Shown piece after piece: positions 16,152 to 26,781 of a stretch of 53,907 nucleotides of DNA. A program made the translations under genes and the position numbers. The stretch is taken from assembly GCA_018716085.1 (NCBI GenBank), contig DVKK01000061.1:1-53907 (forward strand). The letters are read 5' to 3'. The stretch's first letter is position 1. Each line of letters begins with the position of its first letter. The DNA comes from Candidatus Ornithoclostridium excrementipullorum. GTDB taxonomy: Bacteria > Bacillota > Clostridia > Christensenellales > UBA3700. Under the pieces are notes generated by a model. That model had not been told where the DNA came from, searched no databases, and saw nothing but the letters and a program-made list of their open reading frames with translations.

Positions 16152-17072
16152 CTAAGCTTGCAGTCGCTGCGCTTCGCAGGCGGCGGCGTGCGCGGCGTAA
16201 ACTTTTTCGGCGAGCTGTCTTGGACGGACGATCTCAATGCCGTCGCCGAAGGACACGAGCTTCGCCGCAGTCGCGTCGTTGTCGAAAAGTTCCGCTCTCG
16301 CCATATAGTCGCCGCGTTCCGTCGAGGTCACGTTTTCTATCCCGAACCATTCTTCTATATCGTAGCGCGCTTTTTCTTTTACGCGCAGAGTGACCGATAT
16401 CTTCGACGTTCTCGTGGGATCGGACAGATTCCAATCCCTCTCGAATGCGGCGGGTATGTCGTAGTGCGATTGAGTGGGGAATATGTGCGTGACGCGCGAA
16501 ATCTTGAAAGTGCGCATACCGTTGTCGCGACGGCACATCGCGTACACGTACCAGTTGCCGTTGTTGTATACGAAGATATACGGTTCTATCACGCGTTCGG
16601 ACACCTCGCCGCTGCGGTTGTGATATTTGATCTTCACGGCGCGACGCTGTTTTTTTGCCTCGGTCAGCGCGTCGAGTTTGGCTCCGAACGCCCCTTCTGC
16701 GGGAGCGTCGGAAAAGTCCACCGCAAAGTCCTCGCTCGCGTAGCCCGCTCTTTCGGCTCGGGGACGGAGCGCTTTGAGTTTTCGCAATACGTCGGCAGAG
16801 GTCTGCGTTTGGGCAAAAGCCTCCACCGCCGCGGTGACGAGCTGCAATTCGTCTTTATCGAAATAGTTGGAAGGCAGGCGGAATTCGCTGCCTATCATTA
16901 TTCCTCCGCCGCGGCCTTTTTTGCAGTAGACGGGAACGTGAGCCGCGGACAGCACGTCTATATAACGGTAGACCGTGCGCACGGACACTTCCATTTTTTC
17001 GGCGAGCTGCGCCGCCGTTGTCTGTTCGCGCGAGAGCAGTTCGAGGAGCATTACGAATACGTCAGATATCAT
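16152..17072 (-). CDS. HTH-WYL domain transcriptional regulator
   Basis: This 306-residue regulator has an N-terminal DeoR-like winged helix (LSREQTTAAQLAEKMEVSVRTVYRYIDVL, residues about 14-42) and a WYL domain (KIKYHNRSGE to NWYVYAMCRRDNGMRTFKISRV), ending in a WCX-type C-terminal domain. WYL domains are thought to sense small ligands or nucleic-acid signals. GGAGG lies 8 bp before the ATG, and a TTGACA/TAGAAT promoter precedes it. It is divergent from gdhA and could control it, but nothing proves that. Confidence 0.88.
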   Translation of the reverse strand: MISDVFVMLLELLSREQTTAAQLAEKMEVSVRTVYRYIDVLSAAHVPVYCKKGRGGGIMIGSEFRLPSNYFDKDELQLVTAAVEAFAQTQTSADVLRKLKALRPRAERAGYASEDFAVDFSDAPAEGAFGAKLDALTEAKKQRRAVKIKYHNRSGEVSERVIEPYIFVYNNGNWYVYAMCRRDNGMRTFKISRVTHIFPTQSHYDIPAAFERDWNLSDPTRTSKISVTLRVKEKARYDIEEWFGIENVTSTERGDYMARAELFDNDATAAKLVSFGDGIEIVRPRQLAEKVYAAHAAACEAQRLQA

Positions 17073-17093
17073 GGCGAATACCTCCTTGGAACA

Positions 17094-17123
17094 ATTCTAT
17101 CACGCCTTTCGAACGTGTGTCAA
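17094..17123 (-). promoter_or_regulatory. Sigma-70-type promoter for the WYL regulator
   Basis: On the minus strand TTGACA (17123-17118) and TAGAAT (17099-17094) are 18 bp apart, about 22 bp before the ATG. Confidence 0.6.
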
Positions 17124-17288
17124 ACCTAACGTGACAATATATGACAGATAAAGAGGCGGAAGGCGAAAATTAAGTGCCAAAAAACGTAAAATTGGGTAAC
17201 ATCGTGACGAAAAAGCCACGTTTTCGGCAAGATATGATACAAAATTGCGGTAAAATGTCCGATAAGTCAATTTGATGGCGAAAAATTT

Positions 17289-17317
17289 TTGACATGTAAT
17301 CGGCAATGCGATAGAAT
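17289..17317 (+). promoter_or_regulatory. Sigma-70-type promoter for gdhA
   Basis: TTGACA (17289-17294) and TAGAAT (17312-17317) are separated by 17 bp. The expected 5' UTR is about 40 nt. The 150 bp upstream, between the divergent promoters, is AT-rich and could hold regulator sites. Confidence 0.68.
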
Positions 17318-17355
17318 ATCGTCATTAAAATAACGAAAGCAAATTTTCAATATAG

Positions 17356-18702
<1,347 letters not shown>

Positions 18703-18796
18703 CGGCAGCCGTACGGCGATCCGAGGGGCGTTGACGGGAACTCGATATCATTCTGCATCCGGCCGTTATCCCGCAATCCCGCAGCAAAAGACAAAC

Positions 18797-18827
18797 GCAA
18801 AAGCCCGAAGAGATCCGGGCTTTTTGC
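18797..18827 (+). terminator. Intrinsic terminator after gdhA
   Basis: GCAAAAGCCCG (18797-18807), 8-base loop, CGGGCTTTTTGC (18816-18827). The T-run is part of the descending arm. Confidence 0.8.
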
Positions 18828-18962
18828 ATTTACGTATTGTCGGAGTTATATTTTACGCCGCGGGTTTCTCCGCGGCTTTTCTTTTGCGCCGTTTGAGGTC
18901 TACGTCCGCCGACGATATTCGGTTTCCGCGCCGCCCGAGAGAGGTCGGCGCGCGGTTTGATG

Positions 18963-18991
18963 TTGACTATCGCGTTCGGGGCTGTTATACT
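18963..18991 (+). promoter_or_regulatory. Promoter giving a probable leaderless mRNA
   Basis: TTGACT (18963-18968) and TATACT (18986-18991) are separated by 17 bp. Six bases (TTTAGT) separate the -10 box from the ATG at 18998, and there is no ribosome binding site. This is the same geometry as at 8114-8150. Confidence 0.6.
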
Positions 18992-18997
18992 TTTAGT

Positions 18998-19933
18998 ATG
19001 AGATGCGGGTTCGGAGATATTACCGATAACTGGGAGAGAGAAGACGAAGAACAGATGCGCGAGCGCACCCGATTCATCGCCGCGGTTAGGCGCGAGTTCG
19101 CCAATGCTGACGAGCTTATCCGCGCCGCTTCGAAAAACGGCGGCGACCCGAGCGCGTCGGCGATCCCTGACGTTCTGCCCGTGAGAACGGAGAAAGTATT
19201 GAGGATGCGCAAGCATACGAGGTCGCAGAAGCCTTATATGCATACGCACGATTTTTACGAGCTTATCTATTGCAGAGCGGGTAAGTGCGGACAGAGCTTT
19301 TCCGACGGCGCGCGCATGGAGCTGTCGGCGGGCGAAGCGTGTTTAATACCGCCCGCTCAGGCGCACTCGTTAGACGCGGCGGCAAGGGGGGACGTAGTTT
19401 TGAAAGCGCATATCCCCGCAGCGTTGTTCGAGAGGCTGTCGCCGAAACGTCCGTCGCGGGCGACGGCGTATGCGGTGAGCGAAGCGTTCGACCGCGCGTT
19501 CGTCCGCCTCGTATCCGAGTGCGAAGCCTCCCGTCCTTATGCGGAATACGCTCGGGAACACCTGCTCGGCTATGCGCTTGCCGAACTGTTCCGAGGTGCG
19601 GAAAACGACGGCGGAACCGCCGTGCGGAGGGCTCTCGCCGAATATCTGGCGGAGGGCGGAAACTCAGACCTGAAAGGATTTGCCGAGAGGCTCGGATACA
19701 GCGCCGCATATACCGCCAAACTGGTCCGCACAAGCACGGGCTCGAGTTTTTCCGACAATGCGCGCGCCCGCCGTTTCGATCGCGCGGCACGGCTTTTGGA
19801 AGAAACGGATATGCCCGTCGAGGCAATAGCCGTCGAATGCGGATATGCGAGCGCCGCTGGATTGTACAAACTTTTCGCGAGAGAAGGAGGCTGTACTCCC
19901 GGCGAGTGGAGAGCAAAGGCTCGGAAAGGATAA
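18998..19933 (+). CDS. AraC-family transcriptional regulator with cupin sensor domain
   Basis: This 311-residue protein has a cupin-like ligand domain in the middle (YMHTHDFYELIYCRAGKC, then LSAGEACLIPPAQAHSL) and a C-terminal AraC DNA-binding pair of helix-turn-helices (LKGFAERLGYSAAYTAKLVR and PVEAIAVECGYASAAGLYKLF). Such proteins usually activate carbohydrate or stress genes. The frame is open upstream, but the promoter fixes the start at 18998. It is followed by a kinase-like gene and a hydrolase on the same strand. The cognate ligand is unknown. Confidence 0.83.
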   Translation: MRCGFGDITDNWEREDEEQMRERTRFIAAVRREFANADELIRAASKNGGDPSASAIPDVLPVRTEKVLRMRKHTRSQKPYMHTHDFYELIYCRAGKCGQSFSDGARMELSAGEACLIPPAQAHSLDAAARGDVVLKAHIPAALFERLSPKRPSRATAYAVSEAFDRAFVRLVSECEASRPYAEYAREHLLGYALAELFRGAENDGGTAVRRALAEYLAEGGNSDLKGFAERLGYSAAYTAKLVRTSTGSSFSDNARARRFDRAARLLEETDMPVEAIAVECGYASAAGLYKLFAREGGCTPGEWRAKARKG

Positions 19934-19998
19934 AAACGCGCTCGCCGCGGATATTGCGCTTCGGGGCGGAAAGGCTTATCATATGCGCGGAGGGAAAT

Positions 19999-20937
19999 AT
20001 GAAGACAGAAAGAATACAACAGATATCTGTGGACAAAAAGACGGGCGCGGTCTATGCGGCGCGCGCGGCGGAAAGCATGCTCGGCGTAAAGCCCTCGTCG
20101 GTCGGATATCTCGGAGGCGGTTCGTTCGGCAGAGCTTTCGGGATAAAATACGCCGGAGGGGAAGCGGTAATAAAGCTGCTCGCCGATCCCGGGATGATGT
20201 CCAAGGAAACGTTCGATCTGACGCTTCTCGGCGACGCCTGCCCCGTGCCGATGCCCAAGGTCCTGTTCGCCAGAGAGCCCGACGAGAGCGTCCCCGTCGC
20301 GTGTTACGGCATGGAAAAGATAGAAGGCGGCTGCGCGTTGACCTCGCTGCGGCTCTGGCTGTCGTCCAAAAAGAAAAAGGCGGCGTTTGCCGACGCGGTC
20401 ACCTCGGCGCTGCATACGATACACAGCCGTACGGCAGACAAATTCGGCGACTCGCGGGATCCCGCGTACGATACGTGGCTCGGGTTTTACCGCCCGTTTG
20501 CCGAACAGGTGCTGAACGCGGCGAGAAAAGACGAAATATTTTCGGACGGGATAATATCCGTCATGGACGGCGCGATGGAGAAATTCGATACGGTATTCGA
20601 AGAGGAAATCGATCGCGCCTGCCTTATCCACGGCGACCTGAACATAGCCAATATAATGGTCAAAGGCAGCCGCCTGACGGGCTTTATAGACCCGCTCAAT
20701 TCCATGTACGCGGACAGGGAATACGACCTTTTCCAATTCGACAATATAGGCGGCAGGCATTTCGGACTTTCGGCGGCATACAGAGAAAAATACGGGGCGA
20801 GCAGACGCTTTGCCGAAAAGCTCGCATTTTACGGATTGTGGAACGAGGTCTGGTGTTCGATCAAGGTCGGGCACGTGATAAATTTCATTATGGATCCCCT
20901 CGTAAAGAATATGAGGTCTATCCTTTCGCGGCTGTGA
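19999..20937 (+). CDS. Aminoglycoside phosphotransferase-fold kinase
   Basis: This 312-residue protein has the APH/choline-kinase fold: a nucleotide loop GGGSFGRAFG, a lysine strand EAVIKLL, the catalytic loop LIHGDLNIANI and the metal-binding GFIDPLNSMYADREYDLFQF. The substrate could be a sugar, amine or other small alcohol. No resistance role is implied. AGGG precedes the ATG at 19999. The last four bases (GTGA) overlap the start of the hydrolase gene, so the two are probably translated in tandem. Confidence 0.75.
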   Translation: MKTERIQQISVDKKTGAVYAARAAESMLGVKPSSVGYLGGGSFGRAFGIKYAGGEAVIKLLADPGMMSKETFDLTLLGDACPVPMPKVLFAREPDESVPVACYGMEKIEGGCALTSLRLWLSSKKKKAAFADAVTSALHTIHSRTADKFGDSRDPAYDTWLGFYRPFAEQVLNAARKDEIFSDGIISVMDGAMEKFDTVFEEEIDRACLIHGDLNIANIMVKGSRLTGFIDPLNSMYADREYDLFQFDNIGGRHFGLSAAYREKYGASRRFAEKLAFYGLWNEVWCSIKVGHVINFIMDPLVKNMRSILSRL

Positions 20938-21833
20938 GACCGTCGTTGGCGGCGCGTCTGGTCAAGACCGCTATAAGGCTTTATACGTACCCCCGCAGGA
21001 GAAAACAGGCGTCTTTGTCGGAGTCGATATCGCAGACCGTAAAGCCGTACCGCCCGCCCGCGGACTGTTCGTGGGAAAGGATCGATCTCGGAGGCGTTCC
21101 CGCGGAGGTGCTCTCGCCGCCCGATCCGATCGGAAAAATACTGCATTTCCACGGCGGAGGGCGGACCTGTCCTTTGAACGGCTTATACCGCAGAACGGCG
21201 GAACTGTACGCGAGGCGGCTCTCGCAAACGGTATATTCGATAGATTACCGCACGGGCGCGAACAAGGTGCATCCCGCTTTGCTCGACGACTGTTTTTCGG
21301 CGCTCTCCGCGCTTGCGGAAAGAGAAAACCTTTCCGATTTCGCGGCGATAGGCGACAGCATGGGTGCAAATCTAATGCTCGCCGCGTGTATGAAACTGCG
21401 GGATACGGGCGCGGAACTGCCGCGCGCGCTCATCGCGGTATCGCCGTTCGCGGATCTGTCGGCAAGCGGACTGTCTTACGTCCGAAACGCCCGCCGCGAT
21501 CCTTTGTACGCGCTGCCTTGGCACATGAGCGTGAAAAAGCACGGATATAAACTGAGAAGAGTGCCTCCGTATGCGGGGGATACGCCTTTGACCGACCCTT
21601 TCCTTTCTCCCGCGTTCGGGGATTACACGTGTTTTCCTCCGATATTGATACAGGTAGGGGAGTGCGAAACTTCCGAAAGCGACGCCGAGGCGGTATTTTA
21701 CGCCGCGAAGCGGTGCGGCGCGGACGCGGAACTGTCCGTGTACGAGGGAATGTTCCACGACTTTCAGATATTCGCGCCGTTTTTGAGGGAGAGCAAAGAG
21801 GCTTTCGCAGAGGCGCGGAGATTTCTTTCCTGA
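20934..21833 (+). CDS. Alpha/beta hydrolase, HSL-type esterase
   Basis: This 299-residue enzyme is of the hormone-sensitive-lipase group. The oxyanion motif HFHGGG, the nucleophile elbow GDSMGAN and the late catalytic histidine in FHDFQIF are visible; the acid is probably in GECETSESDAE. It would cleave a carboxylic ester of a small substrate. The start is inferred as GTG at 20934, in a GTGA overlap with the kinase-like gene, giving a protein starting VRPSLAARL. No clear Shine-Dalgarno is seen there, consistent with translational coupling. No signal peptide. Confidence 0.78.
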   Translation: MRPSLAARLVKTAIRLYTYPRRRKQASLSESISQTVKPYRPPADCSWERIDLGGVPAEVLSPPDPIGKILHFHGGGRTCPLNGLYRRTAELYARRLSQTVYSIDYRTGANKVHPALLDDCFSALSALAERENLSDFAAIGDSMGANLMLAACMKLRDTGAELPRALIAVSPFADLSASGLSYVRNARRDPLYALPWHMSVKKHGYKLRRVPPYAGDTPLTDPFLSPAFGDYTCFPPILIQVGECETSESDAEAVFYAAKRCGADAELSVYEGMFHDFQIFAPFLRESKEAFAEARRFLS

Positions 21834-21970
21834 CTGTTACTCGAAATTACTTTTACGGTGGAAAACCTACGCGCGTACGGCTTGTCCGAAAAGCCGTGCC
21901 TAGTGTCGGAAAAACCGCGTTTTAACTCAAACCGCGCGATCGGTTTCTTTCGGGTACTCGTTACTTTTTT

Positions 21971-22011
21971 TGTGGATAACGCGGCGAAAATGTGGATAAC
22001 TCTGTGGATAA
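21971..22011. promoter_or_regulatory. Cluster of three perfect DnaA boxes
   Basis: TGTGGATAA, the complement of the consensus DnaA box TTATCCACA, occurs at 21971-21979, 21991-21999 and 22003-22011, all in the same orientation. They lie in the 376-bp gap between the hydrolase and purE, about 110 bp upstream of the purE promoter -35 box. Confidence 0.8.
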
Positions 22012-22022
22012 ACCGCCTCAAA

Positions 22023-22038
22023 ACGCGAATATTCGCGT
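22023..22038. promoter_or_regulatory. 16-bp perfect palindrome, candidate operator
   Basis: ACGCGAATATTCGCGT is a perfect inverted repeat 12 bp after the last DnaA box and about 80 bp upstream of the purE -35 box. It could be a dimeric repressor site. Its CGAA half-sites recall Bacillus PurBoxes, but their spacing does not match the known PurR arrangement. Confidence 0.4.
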
Positions 22039-22116
22039 ATGTGAGCGTTTTCGGCGTTCGGGCGGCATGACCTGCGCCGGGGCGGTCATTTTGTTGCAAA
22101 TGTAGCGTCAAAATTC

Positions 22117-22145
22117 TTGAAATAACGCGCTTTTTGTGGTAGAAT
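22117..22145 (+). promoter_or_regulatory. Sigma-70-type promoter of the purine operon
   Basis: TTGAAA (22117-22122) and TAGAAT (22140-22145) are 17 bp apart. The leader to purE is about 58 nt and shows no purine-riboswitch core or terminator. Confidence 0.68.
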
Positions 22146-22209
22146 CTACATATCGGCGGACGGCGTGGGAGAAGCGCCGCCGCAGTCGAAAAGGTTTCAA
22201 GGAGTTTTT

Positions 22210-22698
22210 ATGGCGAAAGTTGCGGTAATCATGGGCAGCAAAAACGACTTCGACGCCGTCAGACCGGCGGTCGATATATTGAAGTCTTTCGGAGTGGAGA
22301 CCGAAGTCAGGGTCATTTCCGCGCACCGTACGCCCGATCTTGCGCACGACTTTGCGAAGGGCGCGAAGGAAGCGGGGATCGAGGTCTTTATCTGTGCGGC
22401 GGGCAAGGCTGCGCATCTCGGCGGAGTCATTGCGGCTTATACGCCGCTTCCCGTCATCGGACTTCCGATCAAGAGCAGTACCATGGACGGTCTGGACAGC
22501 CTGTTGTCGATGGTGCAGATGCCCGCGGGCATACCCGTCGCCTGCGTGGCGATCAACGGCGCGCTCAACGCCGGACTTCTCGCGGTGCAGATACTCGCGG
22601 TCAAGTATCCCGAGCTGATGACAAAATTCGAAAAATATAAGGCCGACATGGCGGAAAAGATCCGCCGCGACGACGAACAATTGCAAAAGGAGTTATAA
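22210..22698 (+). CDS. purE: 5-(carboxyamino)imidazole ribonucleotide mutase PurE
   Basis: This 162-residue enzyme forms 4-carboxy-AIR in purine synthesis. GSKNDFD near the N-terminus binds phosphate, SAHRTP carries the catalytic histidine, and [22 protein letters not shown] is the family core. No PurK is encoded in the window, so whether the substrate is N5-CAIR or AIR plus CO2 is open. The ATG has AAGGAG 6 bp upstream. First gene of the operon, 5 bp before purC. Confidence 0.95.
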   Translation: MAKVAVIMGSKNDFDAVRPAVDILKSFGVETEVRVISAHRTPDLAHDFAKGAKEAGIEVFICAAGKAAHLGGVIAAYTPLPVIGLPIKSSTMDGLDSLLSMVQMPAGIPVACVAINGALNAGLLAVQILAVKYPELMTKFEKYKADMAEKIRRDDEQLQKEL

Positions 22699-22703
22699 TT
22701 TTT

Positions 22704-23411
22704 ATGGAAAGAACCACGCAGCTCTACGAAGGCAAGGCAAAGAAGGTCTACCTCACGACCGATCCCGACGTCGTGCTCGTTTCCTACAAGGACGACGCGA
22801 CCGCGTTCAACGGACTCAAAAAGGGTACCATCAAGGGCAAAGGCGAAGTCAACAACGTATGCAGCAATCATATGTTCAGACTTCTGGAATCCAAGGGGAT
22901 CAAGACCCATTACGTCGAACAGATCAACGAGCGCGAGACCTATGTCAAGAAAGTGGAGATAGTTCCGCTCGAGGTCATCGTGCGCAACATAGCCGCAGGT
23001 TCGATGTCCAAGAGATTCGGAGTGCCCGAAGGCAAGAAGCTCGCGTGCCCCGTGCTCGAATTCAGCTACAAGAACGACGATCTCGGCGATCCCATGATCA
23101 ACGATTATCAGATATTCGCGCTCGAGCTCGCCACGCCCGAGGAACTCGAAAAGATCAAGACCATGGCTCTCAAAGTCAACGAGATCCTTACCGAGTATTT
23201 TAAGGAGATAGGCGTTATCCTCGTCGATTTCAAGCTCGAATTCGGCAGATTCCACGGAGATATCATACTCGCCGACGAGATATCGCCCGACACCTGCCGT
23301 TTCTGGGACGCCGCCACCGGCGAGAAACTGGACAAGGACAGGTTCAGAAGAGACCTTGACGACGTGACCAAAGGTTACAGAGAGATCAAGAAGAGAATGG
23401 GCCTGGAGTAA
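22704..23411 (+). CDS. purC: SAICAR synthetase PurC
   Basis: This 235-residue enzyme ligates aspartate to CAIR with [16 protein letters not shown] opens the protein as in bacterial Pur[18 protein letters not shown] and [22 protein letters not shown] are diagnostic. AGGAG of the purE 3' end serves as ribosome site. A 56-bp gap follows before purM, where many Bacillota carry purF. Confidence 0.96.
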   Translation: MERTTQLYEGKAKKVYLTTDPDVVLVSYKDDATAFNGLKKGTIKGKGEVNNVCSNHMFRLLESKGIKTHYVEQINERETYVKKVEIVPLEVIVRNIAAGSMSKRFGVPEGKKLACPVLEFSYKNDDLGDPMINDYQIFALELATPEELEKIKTMALKVNEILTEYFKEIGVILVDFKLEFGRFHGDIILADEISPDTCRFWDAATGEKLDKDRFRRDLDDVTKGYREIKKRMGLE

Positions 23412-23467
23412 GCTCCGTAAGAGGCATAGGAAAAACAGCGGTTCGCACCGACGGGCATAGGAGAGAT

Positions 23468-24484
23468 ATGGCTATCGATTACAAAAGCGCAGGAGTTGAC
23501 GTAGAAGCCGGCTACGAGGCCGTCAGACTGATGAAGCAATACGTCAAGACGACTTACAACGGAAGCGTGCTGGGCGACCTCGGCAGCTTCGGAGGTTTTT
23601 ACGCTCTCGACGACAAAGAAGACGGGGACTGCCTCGTCGCGGGTACGGACGGAGTGGGGACCAAACTCAAATACGCCTTCGTGCTGGACAAGCACGATAC
23701 CGTGGGGATCGACGCGGTCGCGATGTGCGTCAACGACATAGTCTGCCAGGGCGCAAGACCTTTGCTGTTCCTGGATTATATCGCTCTGTCGAAGCTCGAC
23801 CCCGTCAAGGTGTCGCAGATCGTCAAGGGCGTATGCGACGGCTGCCGTCAGGCGGGATGCGCGCTGATCGGCGGAGAGACCGCGGAGATGCCCGGGTTTT
23901 ACGCCGACGACGAGTACGACATAGCCGGATTTGCGGTCGGTATCGTAAAGCGCAACAAGATCATTAACGGAAAGAGCATAAAGAAAGGCGACGCGCTGAT
24001 CGGCGTGGCTTCCAGCGGCGTTCACAGCAACGGCTATTCGCTGGTGCGCAAGCTGTTCGGAGAGGACAGGGAGGCGCTCTCGCGTTATAACGAAACTCTC
24101 GGCTGCGCGCCCGGCGATATCGTGCTCACTCCGACAAAGATCTACGTGAAGACCGTACTGTCGCTGATCGAGAAATTCGAGATCAAGGGTATCGCTCATA
24201 TAACGGGCGGCGGCTTTATCGAGAACATACCGCGCATCATACCCGCAGGGCTGGGAATAAAGATCGACCGTGAGTCCTATCCCGTTCCCAAGGTGTTCAA
24301 AGCGTTGCAGGAGCTTGCTGGCATCGAGGACAGAAAGATGTACAACACTTTCAACATGGGTATAGGACTGGTGCTTGCAGTCGATCCCGCGATAAAAGAC
24401 GCCGTAGTCGCAGAATTGAAGGCTCTCGGAGAGACGGCTTACGTCATAGGCGAGGTCACCGATAAAGAGGGCGTAGAGCTATGA
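23468..24484 (+). CDS. purM: Phosphoribosylformylglycinamidine cyclo-ligase (AIR synthetase) PurM
   Basis: This 338-residue enzyme closes the imidazole ring, FGAM to AIR, with [18 protein letters not shown] is the typical start, and [27 protein letters not shown] and [11 protein letters not shown] are the family signatures. ATGA overlap with purN shows tight coupling. Confidence 0.96.
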   Translation: MAIDYKSAGVDVEAGYEAVRLMKQYVKTTYNGSVLGDLGSFGGFYALDDKEDGDCLVAGTDGVGTKLKYAFVLDKHDTVGIDAVAMCVNDIVCQGARPLLFLDYIALSKLDPVKVSQIVKGVCDGCRQAGCALIGGETAEMPGFYADDEYDIAGFAVGIVKRNKIINGKSIKKGDALIGVASSGVHSNGYSLVRKLFGEDREALSRYNETLGCAPGDIVLTPTKIYVKTVLSLIEKFEIKGIAHITGGGFIENIPRIIPAGLGIKIDRESYPVPKVFKALQELAGIEDRKMYNTFNMGIGLVLAVDPAIKDAVVAELKALGETAYVIGEVTDKEGVEL

Positions 24485-25071
24485 AGCGTATCGCCGTATT
24501 CGTTTCGGGCGGCGGCACCGATATGCAGAGCGTGATAGACGCGACCGAAAGCGGTTATATCGACGCCCGCGTCGCGTGCGTCGTGTCGAGCAAACCGGGC
24601 GTATACGCGTTGGAGAGAGCGGCGAAACACGGCATACCTTCGGCGGTGTTTTCGCTTGCCGATCACGGCAGAGATCCCGAAGCGCGCGACGCGGCGATAT
24701 CCGCATGGCTCGACGGATTCGATATAGACCTCGTCGTACTTGCGGGCTATCTCGGGATAGTCACGCCCGCACTCGTGAAAAAGTTCGCTGGAAGGATGAT
24801 CAACATACATCCTTCGTTGATACCCGCGCATTGCGGCAAGGGTATGTACGGTCTGAAAGTGCACGAGTCGGTGATCGCGTCGGGCGACAAAGTGAGCGGC
24901 GCGACCGTTCATTACGTGGACGAGGGCACCGATACGGGAGAGATAATAGTGCAGCACCGCGTCAGAGTCGAGCGGGACGATACGCCTCAGACGTTGCAGG
25001 CACGCGTGCTCGAAGTTGAGCACAGGCTGCTGCCATATGCGGTAAAATACATCTGCGAGCAAGGCGCGTAA
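24481..25071 (+). CDS. purN: Phosphoribosylglycinamide formyltransferase PurN
   Basis: This 196-residue enzyme moves a formyl group from 10-formyl-THF to [19 protein letters not shown] at the N-terminus, [18 protein letters not shown] with the catalytic His, and [13 protein letters not shown] with the catalytic Asp are present. The usual SGxGSN reads SGGGTD here, a mild variation seen in some relatives. A 160-bp gap with a possible weak TACAAT -10 box (25189-25194) follows before purH. Confidence 0.94.
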   Translation: MKRIAVFVSGGGTDMQSVIDATESGYIDARVACVVSSKPGVYALERAAKHGIPSAVFSLADHGRDPEARDAAISAWLDGFDIDLVVLAGYLGIVTPALVKKFAGRMINIHPSLIPAHCGKGMYGLKVHESVIASGDKVSGATVHYVDEGTDTGEIIVQHRVRVERDDTPQTLQARVLEVEHRLLPYAVKYICEQGA

Positions 25072-25231
25072 GCGGCTTGCCCGTTGCATTTAACGGGGAT
25101 ACGCGCGCCGAGGCTTTGGCGCGGGAGTGTCGCAGGCGGAGGCTTTACGCGTATACGCGTGCGCGCCGCACGAGATACATAATACGGATACAATATTATT
25201 ATTCGCGAAAGCGATTTTTGGGAGACGGACT

Positions 25232-26770
25232 ATGAAAAAAAGAGCATTGATCAGCGTATCTGACAAGACGGGCGTCGTAGATTTCGCCAAGGGACTGGAA
25301 GAGAACGGTTTCGAGATCGTATCTACGGGCGGCACGCTCAAAGCGCTCAAAGAAGCGGGCGTAGCGGCTGTGGACATTTCTTCGGTCACGGGATTTCCGG
25401 AGTGCCTCGACGGCAGAGTAAAGACGTTGCACCCCAACGTCCATGCGGGACTTCTCGCGATGAGGAGCAATCCCGAACACATGGCGTTCCTCGAAAAGAT
25501 GAACATCGTGCCTATCGACGTCGTAGCGGTCAACCTCTATCCGTTCAAAGCCACGATCTCCAAACCGGGCGTCGAGTTGCAGGAGGCGATCGAGAACATC
25601 GATATCGGCGGACCGACCATGATAAGGAGCGCGGCGAAAAACTATCAGGACGTCGCGGTCGTCGTCGATCCCGCGGATTACTCCGTGGTGCTGGACGAGC
25701 TCGGAAAGGGCGGCGTGACCAAGGAAACCAAATTCCGCCTCATGTACAAGGTCTATCAGCACACTTCCTATTACGACACTCTGATAGCGAATTATCTGCG
25801 TTCCAAACTCGGCATAGAGTTCCCCGAACAGCTCACGCTTGCGTTCGACAAGGCTCAGGATATGCGTTACGGCGAAAATCCGCGTCAGAATGCGGTGTTC
25901 TACAAAGAACCTTTCACCGTTGCGGGATCGCTCGCCGCGGCAAAACAGCTCCACGGTAAAGAGCTGTCCTACAATAACATCAACGACACGAACGGCGCGC
26001 TCGATCTGCTCAGGGAATTCGACGAGCCGACCGTAGTCGCGGTCAAACACTCCAATCCTTGCGGAGTGGCGTCCGCGTCGACGATATCCGAGGCTTACAG
26101 GAAGGCGTACGCTTCCGATCCCACGTCCATTTTCGGCGGGATAATCGCCGCCAACAGAGAGATAGACAAGGAAACGGCGGAAGAGATACACAAGATATTC
26201 ATCGAGATAGTCGTCGCTCCGTCTTTCAGCGAAGAGGCTTTGGAGATATTGCAGCAAAAGAAGAACATAAGACTGCTCGAACTGAAAACGATCGGTTCGC
26301 CCATCCCCGACGGCTGTTACGACATGAAGAAAGTTTTGGGCGGACTGCTTGTGCAGGAATACGACAGGATAGTGGTCGATCCCGCCAAGTGCGTGACCGT
26401 GACCGACGCCGCTCCGACCGAAAAACAGACGGAAGATATGATCTTCGCCATGAAAGTCGTCAAGCACACCAAATCCAACGCGATCGTGATCGCCAGGGAC
26501 AAAGCGATCCTCGGCATCGGCTGCGGACAGGTCAACCGTATCTGGGCGACCGGGCAGGCGATAGAGCATTCTCTCACGCCGACGGAAGGCGCAGTGCTCG
26601 CGTCCGACGCGTTTTTCCCGTTCGACGACTGCGTCGAAGCGGCGGCAGCGGCGGGCATCAAAGCGATCATGCAGCCGGGCGGAAGCATCAAGGATCAGCT
26701 GAGCATCGACGCCTGCAACAGACACGGCATAGCGATGGTGTTCAACGGCGACAGACACTTCAAGCACTGA
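25232..26770 (+). CDS. purH: Bifunctional AICAR formyltransferase / IMP cyclohydrolase PurH
   Basis: This 512-residue enzyme does the last two steps to IMP. The N-terminal MGS-like cyclohydrolase domain starts [18 protein letters not shown] and has [16 protein letters not shown]. The C-terminal formyltransferase domain shows [24 protein letters not shown] and the late [20 protein letters not shown] segment. GGGAGA lies 6 bp before the ATG; the frame is open upstream but not conserved. Confidence 0.96.
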   Translation: MKKRALISVSDKTGVVDFAKGLEENGFEIVSTGGTLKALKEAGVAAVDISSVTGFPECLDGRVKTLHPNVHAGLLAMRSNPEHMAFLEKMNIVPIDVVAVNLYPFKATISKPGVELQEAIENIDIGGPTMIRSAAKNYQDVAVVVDPADYSVVLDELGKGGVTKETKFRLMYKVYQHTSYYDTLIANYLRSKLGIEFPEQLTLAFDKAQDMRYGENPRQNAVFYKEPFTVAGSLAAAKQLHGKELSYNNINDTNGALDLLREFDEPTVVAVKHSNPCGVASASTISEAYRKAYASDPTSIFGGIIAANREIDKETAEEIHKIFIEIVVAPSFSEEALEILQQKKNIRLLELKTIGSPIPDGCYDMKKVLGGLLVQEYDRIVVDPAKCVTVTDAAPTEKQTEDMIFAMKVVKHTKSNAIVIARDKAILGIGCGQVNRIWATGQAIEHSLTPTEGAVLASDAFFPFDDCVEAAAAAGIKAIMQPGGSIKDQLSIDACNRHGIAMVFNGDRHFKH

Positions 26771-26781
26771 TCGGAGGAGAT

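Noticed and set aside
21971..22011. Chromosomal replication origin
   Set aside because: Three boxes without an adjacent AT-rich unwinding element, and no dnaA, dnaN or gyrase genes nearby. A DnaA-binding regulatory cluster is the more careful reading.
23412..23467. Remnant of purF between purC and purM
   Set aside because: The 56-bp gap contains only the purM leader and ribosome site, with no PurF-like coding fragment.
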